From: Bacteroidota bacterium
Lineage (GTDB): Bacteria; Bacteroidota; Ignavibacteria; UBA10030; UBA6906
Length of the DNA: 63,249 nt
Reading direction: 5' to 3'
Assembly: GCA_019637975.1 (NCBI GenBank)
Contig: JAHBUR010000024.1
Location: 1 to 63,249 of the forward strand
Shown piece after piece: positions 60,042 through 63,249 of the stretch (the first letter of the stretch is position 1; each line of letters starts with the position of its first letter). Under the pieces are notes generated by a model. That model had not been told where the DNA came from. It saw nothing but the letters and a program-made list of their open reading frames with translations, and made no database searches. The position numbers and the translations under genes are program-made.

Positions 60042-60980
60042 TCAAACTACAAGAATGCGTTCACCCTTTCTTCCTTTCCCCATCTTGATGTTAAATCGTT
60101 GGCGTTTCGCTTCATCGAATAACTCAATCACAACTTGTTCAGATTGTCCAAGGGCTCTCGCTACGTTGCTGATAGTTCGCAGGTCGGCCATTTCTTTGAT
60201 GTCTGAAATGAACTTTATGATCGTACGTCTATTGAACTTCGACACTCTGTATTTCCTCAGGAGATCGTTGGGCAACCCATGTAACTCAATTTTGGGAAGA
60301 CCTTCGTTCTTAAGCAACTCATTGGCTCTGAGAACACCCTTCACAAGTGAAGATGCATTGGTCAAATCTTCACCGTAATGTTCTGCTTCCTCAAACATCA
60401 ACGGGATTATTCTCTTCGTGGCCTCTTGTTGCAGGCCATGTTTGATACCCACAATGAAGAACCATTGTGCTATTTCTTCAAATGAAGCATCAGGCAACTT
60501 GCTCTTAATACGAGCAAACTCGTATCGATAATGTTCGGCGGCGTTATTGAACTGTTTCCTATTCTTGTCTTCTGTATCATGTTCTTCATTGATCAATCTC
60601 TCTCTGTTGCTTTGCTCTTCTTCTAATAAAGCCTCCCATTCCTCTTCCGATTTAATGCCCGAAGGATAGGGGCTAAATGTTTTCCAAAAGTCCTTGGTGA
60701 AGGCACCAGCTTCCTCCAAATCTTTTAGCAACCACCAGTGCCATTCATCAGCCCAACCATCGAAACGCGCGATAAAAACTCTCTTCAGGTATTGTTTCGA
60801 TGATACCTTTGTCTTCGGCCTGCCTCTTTTCTTGTCTTGGTGCTGGTTTTTCCCCCTGCCAGTACTTTTAGGATAATTAGGCAATGACCAGTCCCATGAT
60901 TTTCTGTCCTTTGGATATATAAGAAAAATCCTCCGAGTGTGTGCGAACGTCTTAGCGGAAACGTTTCCCTTACGGGACAC
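60042..60980 (-). CDS. AT-hook-like unknown protein, paralogue A
   Basis: About 312 residues if started at GTG 60980. It shares with paralogue B the motif KKRGRPKTKVSSKQYL, the helix FEEIAQWFFIVGIKHGLQQE, LTNASSLVKGVL, the stretch GLPNDLLRKYRVSKFNRRTI and the end AKRQRFNIKMGKGRKGER plus ILVV. The first 20 or so codons lie inside a large hairpin (60927-60992), lack a ribosome site and may not be coding; TTG in WSLPNYP is a possible later start. The AT-hook-like motif suggests binding to AT-rich DNA (inference). Function unknown. Confidence 0.7.
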   Translation of the reverse strand: MSRKGNVSAKTFAHTRRIFLIYPKDRKSWDWSLPNYPKSTGRGKNQHQDKKRGRPKTKVSSKQYLKRVFIARFDGWADEWHWWLLKDLEEAGAFTKDFWKTFSPYPSGIKSEEEWEALLEEEQSNRERLINEEHDTEDKNRKQFNNAAEHYRYEFARIKSKLPDASFEEIAQWFFIVGIKHGLQQEATKRIIPLMFEEAEHYGEDLTNASSLVKGVLRANELLKNEGLPKIELHGLPNDLLRKYRVSKFNRRTIIKFISDIKEMADLRTISNVARALGQSEQVVIELFDEAKRQRFNIKMGKGRKGERILVV

Positions 60981-60992
60981 ACCCGGAGGATT
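60927..60992 (-). promoter_or_regulatory. Large hairpin at the start of paralogue A
   Basis: Arms 60927-60941 and 60978-60992 (15 bases, one G-U pair on the minus strand) enclose a 36-base loop that contains the perfect palindrome GGAAACGTTTCC (60957-60968) and a second small stem (TCCC/GGGA). On the minus strand a TTTTT run follows the stem. It may end transcription of the 61066-61644 gene or act as an attenuator for the paralogue pair. Confidence 0.65.
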
Positions 60993-61065
60993 TCAAATTG
61001 TTGTTTCGAGAGCCGCTAAGTTCTCGCAAATCGTTGCTCCCGAGTTTGCTACCTGTTTTCGAGAG

Positions 61066-61644
61066 TTAGTCTTTGGTACTTGTCTGCTGTCGAAATGACG
61101 CCAGTATCGGGATTACATTGCCAGACCAATAGCTCAACACCTTCTGGAAATCCTCAATCTTCTCGAAGTCAATCTTTGTGTTCTCGCCATACAACCTACC
61201 TTTAAGTTCTTGGGCTGAGGCCATTGTCCTTATCTCTTCTGCTGACACGGCATAATGCACTACCTCAAGTACCATACGCCCGCTAACGTTTGTAGCGGGA
61301 TCAAAAGGGGAGCTTAGACGCAGCACGATGCTATCAGCTTTCATCACGAGACCATCATCAACGTTTAAAAACGCCCATTCGTTACCAACATACCTTGCAA
61401 TCAGGTAGAAACTTGTTCGCTCAGCGTTTATGATTGCATACGGTCTTATGGTCACACCCTTCAGCACATATCCGGCAACTCTGAAATCATCATCATGCTG
61501 TATTTTCAAGTTCCCTTCGATATCATCGAATTCAACCTTGAGTTGTTTGAGGGAGGAGAGTTTTTGCTGGACTTCCTTTAGTGAACTCTGCGCGAGAGCA
61601 TTGCAGGATATTCCAAGTAGCAAAGACACAAGAACAACCTTCAT
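61066..61644 (-). CDS. Secreted protein of unknown function
   Basis: A 192-residue exported protein with signal peptide MKVVLVSLLLGISCNALAQ. The body begins with a helical stretch (SSLKEVQQKLSSLKQLKVEF) and goes on to a beta-rich domain (GYVLKGVTIRPYAIINAERT, LIARYVGNEWAFLNVDDG). No family was recognised. ATG 61644 has AAGGGAAG just upstream; the frame open to 61740 is not favoured. It is the last of three secreted proteins in this cluster and is followed by a large hairpin. Confidence 0.75.
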   Translation of the reverse strand: MKVVLVSLLLGISCNALAQSSLKEVQQKLSSLKQLKVEFDDIEGNLKIQHDDDFRVAGYVLKGVTIRPYAIINAERTSFYLIARYVGNEWAFLNVDDGLVMKADSIVLRLSSPFDPATNVSGRMVLEVVHYAVSAEEIRTMASAQELKGRLYGENTKIDFEKIEDFQKVLSYWSGNVIPILASFRQQTSTKD

Positions 61645-61708
61645 GTACTTCCCTTTCCGTTGTTCGTTGTAGGATATTGAGCTAGTCCCGAAAACACATA
61701 TATCACCT

Positions 61709-62131
61709 TTACTTACGCATCCAAATTCCAATCCTCGCATCCCATTTCAAAATCTTGCGGTACTTGACTTTGGGAACAAAGATCACAGCCTCGATGCGTT
61801 TCGCAACAACGTTCTTGGCTAAATCAAGGATCGCGTCTGGCTCTGAGGAGTATTTGTCGCGAACGTCCTTTTCAAAGATGGTGAACCCTGCGCTATCAAT
61901 TCCTTCAACTGTAATCGTCACGAAGCTCTCGTTGAAGTCTTTTTTGAGCATGACGGGTTTGACCCTGAACTCTATTTCAAGTGTAACCTTGTATGTCTGA
62001 AAGTCATTGAACTCCAAACCGGTTTCTGTGACTTTTTTGCCAAGCACTTGTGACTGTGCGTTGGAAAAGCCAAGTAGAAACAATGCGAGTATAGGCGGCC
62101 AATGCGAGAGTATGTACGAAAGCAATCTCAT
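61709..62131 (-). CDS. Secreted protein of unknown function
   Basis: A 140-residue exported protein. ATG 62131 gives a signal peptide (ILSHWPPILALFLLGFSNAQ). The rest is beta-rich and basic (YKVTLEIEFRVKPVMLKK, then VTITVEGIDSAGFTIFEKD) and ends with KYRKILKWDARIGIWMRK. Not recognised. It starts 10 bases after a tiny Cys/His gene, in the same operon. Confidence 0.72.
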   Translation of the reverse strand: MRLLSYILSHWPPILALFLLGFSNAQSQVLGKKVTETGLEFNDFQTYKVTLEIEFRVKPVMLKKDFNESFVTITVEGIDSAGFTIFEKDVRDKYSSEPDAILDLAKNVVAKRIEAVIFVPKVKYRKILKWDARIGIWMRK

Positions 62132-62141
62132 ACTTTCTAGT

Positions 62142-62273
62142 CTATCTTGTATGCTGCCAACAATAACTTGAACCGGCTTGTGATCGTCTGCTGCATTGCG
62201 TTCCTTGCCAAGCATCTCCCGCTTTGAGTAAGTCTTCGAATTGTTCCAACCGAGTTTCGAGGCGAACTGTCAT
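62142..62273 (-). CDS. Tiny Cys/His protein with GSxYCWQH motif
   Basis: A 43-residue peptide. ATG 62273 overlaps the preceding stop by ATGA. The first half is helical (MTVRLETRLEQFEDLLKAGD). The end is TQCSRRSQAGSSYCWQHTR, which matches the small metal-binding-like motif CxRxAxxGSxYCxxH found at the ends of many unrelated bacterial proteins (DUF5763-like). Usually this motif follows a longer domain; here it stands nearly alone, so the gene may be a remnant or a genuine small protein. Confidence 0.6.
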   Translation of the reverse strand: MTVRLETRLEQFEDLLKAGDAWQGTQCSRRSQAGSSYCWQHTR

Positions 62274-62839
62274 TTTGTTGAGGTACCCTTCAACTTCACT
62301 GGCAAACCTGCTGACTGAAGCATCAGGAACAGGCAATATTCTGCAGCTGAACTGAAACCGAGGTCTTCACCCTGCTTCCTAAAAGCATCTTGGCATGGAT
62401 TGAATGATTTTGCAAGAGCCTTTGAACTTGCAACGATTTCTCTTGTCTTGATCTTCACAAGTTTTGCTCGGTCGGTATTCTCATCTGTGAGAAGCAGGTA
62501 GTCGGCACCTGTTTCCTCGTATGCAAAATACTCTTCCGTCATTCCTTTGGAACCGACGGCGCTTCCTTCATCCCCTCCAGCGGTTTTTGCGGCCCCCTTT
62601 GTCTCTGTCACACGCCGCAAGGAGGGGCGCTGAACAATCCTGATCTTGAAGCTCATTAGCATCTCTTCAACTTTATCCGCTAGTTCAACCTCATCTGAGC
62701 TGTATCCATTCGGAACCACTACCACCGAAGGATTTTCAGGAACGTCCCGCGAAACGGCGAACTGCGCCAAGCAGTCGCTGCCAAACGCCCAGATGCTGAA
62801 AAAAATGAACAACGAATTAATCTTAGTCATAGTGTTCAT
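62270..62839 (-). CDS. Secreted protein of unknown function, head of cluster
   Basis: A 189-residue exported protein with signal peptide (INSLFIFFSIWAFGSDCLAQ). The body has alpha/beta character: VVVVPNGYSSDEVELADKVE, then a Gly/Ala-rich linker (KGAAKTAGGDEGSAVGSKGM), DYLLLTDENTDRAKLVKIKT and a helical Cys-containing end. The pattern recalls periplasmic proteins that estimate surface-exposed nucleotide-like folds, but no family was recognised. ATG 62839 has AGGAG upstream; the frame open to 62941 is not favoured. Confidence 0.72.
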   Translation of the reverse strand: MNTMTKINSLFIFFSIWAFGSDCLAQFAVSRDVPENPSVVVVPNGYSSDEVELADKVEEMLMSFKIRIVQRPSLRRVTETKGAAKTAGGDEGSAVGSKGMTEEYFAYEETGADYLLLTDENTDRAKLVKIKTREIVASSKALAKSFNPCQDAFRKQGEDLGFSSAAEYCLFLMLQSAGLPVKLKGTSTK

Positions 62840-62960
62840 GATCTCTCCTGAACTGGAAGAACTCTTGAAAGGGGAGGGGGAAAGTTGCTGAGTTCCCATG
62901 CTGAAACAGTACAAAACCACGCGGCCAAAGTCAACCTCCAAATTTACGTCATTCAGCGTA

Positions 62961-62989
62961 TTGACATTTCTTGCTTCTTGTCGTAGATT
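62961..62989 (+). promoter_or_regulatory. Probable promoter of the gene leaving the window
   Basis: TTGACA (62961-62966) and TAGATT (62984-62989) are 17 bases apart on the plus strand, about 190 bases before the start at 63180. The long leader overlaps a decayed minus-strand fragment and contains GGCCGG/CCGGCC arms. Confidence 0.5.
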
Positions 62990-62990
62990 T

Positions 62991-63155
62991 TTACGGCTTC
63001 AGATTCTGCTGGGGGGGACAAGTGACGTGGACGTGCAGAGGCGCTGGCCGGTTTCCTACCTCAACCTTATCTCCGGCCTTCATGAGGATGTTAGCGGGAA
63101 CCTCAATCCCCTATCCGCGTCCCGGGAATTTTGCCGCATCAAGTTCTTCAATTTT
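62991..63155 (-). pseudogene. Decayed gene fragment with internal stop
   Basis: The minus strand has a frame reading KIEELDAAKFPGRG, a TAG at 63111-63113, then GIEVPANILMKAGDKVEVGN and RPAPLHVHVTCPPQQ to a stop at 62991-62993. There is no start codon before the TAG. The composition is protein-like and ordered, so it is probably the tail of a lost gene. The family was not recognised. A 30-codon frame from an internal ATG remains. Confidence 0.4.
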
Positions 63156-63179
63156 TTACAAATCCAAATTGGTGACTTT

Positions 63180-63249
63180 ATGATTACGGTCATCGGCGCC
63201 GCATGCTATGTACTGCTCGTGGTTGCGATACTACGGATGTTTCGTGCCG
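63180..63249 (+). CDS. Start of a membrane protein gene, cut by the window end
   Basis: ATG 63180 begins MITVIGAACYVLLVVAILRM, a hydrophobic N-terminal segment that is either a signal anchor or a first transmembrane helix. GGTGA lies 5 bases upstream. Only 23 codons are visible, so the product cannot be named. Confidence 0.5.
   Translation, partial: MITVIGAACYVLLVVAILRMFRA

Noticed and set aside
57110-63179. Prophage or integrative element with integrase
   Set aside because: No integrase, transposase, capsid or replication gene was found, so I call it only an island of unknown genes.

Overview
The window reads as chromosomal DNA of a Gram-negative bacterium of the Bacteroidota/Chlorobiota (FCB) branch, most like an Ignavibacteria-type lineage. 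The main clue is the 1368-residue secreted protein at 13971-18077, whose C-terminus carries a type IX secretion sorting domain with the NYPNPFNPST motif. An RND efflux pump, Sec lipoproteins and small secreted Bacteroidota-type proteins agree with this. No integrase, transposase or CRISPR array was seen.

Layout. 1-5284: end of a TolC-RND efflux operon. 5385-11175: housekeeping run (rpmB, pgsA, pgpA, cinA, thpR, recA, recX, a PolB-like exonuclease). 11223-13356: arsenic operon with a palindromic operator, arsR, arsM, an arsN2-like acetyltransferase, an unknown 96-residue gene and a truncated arsC. 13971-19256: the sorted surface protein and a nickel/cobalt transporter-like gene. 19276-39599: a signalling and peptide-transport region. 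39589-57109: ABC exporter, tRNA-Phe, rocD, enoyl reductase, glmS, a broken DUF4097-like gene, pgeF, a very large histidine kinase, three secreted proteins, then pyrC-pyrB-pyrR with a PyrR-type attenuator, and tRNA-Val. 57163-63155: an island of unknown minus-strand genes, many coupled by stop/start overlaps and bounded by two decayed fragments. The window ends in the start of a plus-strand gene.

The most interesting region is 19276-39599. A dipeptide/oligopeptide-type importer (binding lipoprotein and two permeases) is translationally coupled to a 1230-residue Ser/Thr kinase-ATPase-TPR protein and then to a sigma-54 activator. Next to these lie two near-duplicate GAF histidine kinases, a PP2C phosphatase and a TPR protein. 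The importer's two ATPases lie apart, divergent from a gene for a secreted protein made of eleven 16-residue repeats. Between the divergent genes is a perfect 13-bp inverted repeat. Ten repeats are identical as protein although their DNA differs by silent changes only. A secreted metalloprotease gene follows the repeat gene. I infer, without proof, a system in which a repetitive secreted polypeptide is processed, its peptides are imported and the cell responds through kinase, phosphatase and sigma-54 control. A structural (amyloid or adhesin) role for the repeat protein is the main alternative.

A second candidate for new biology is the 57-63 kb island. It holds two tandem paralogues of an unrecognised AT-hook-like family, a five-gene overlapping operon of unknown small proteins and a group of secreted proteins with a tiny Cys/His peptide.
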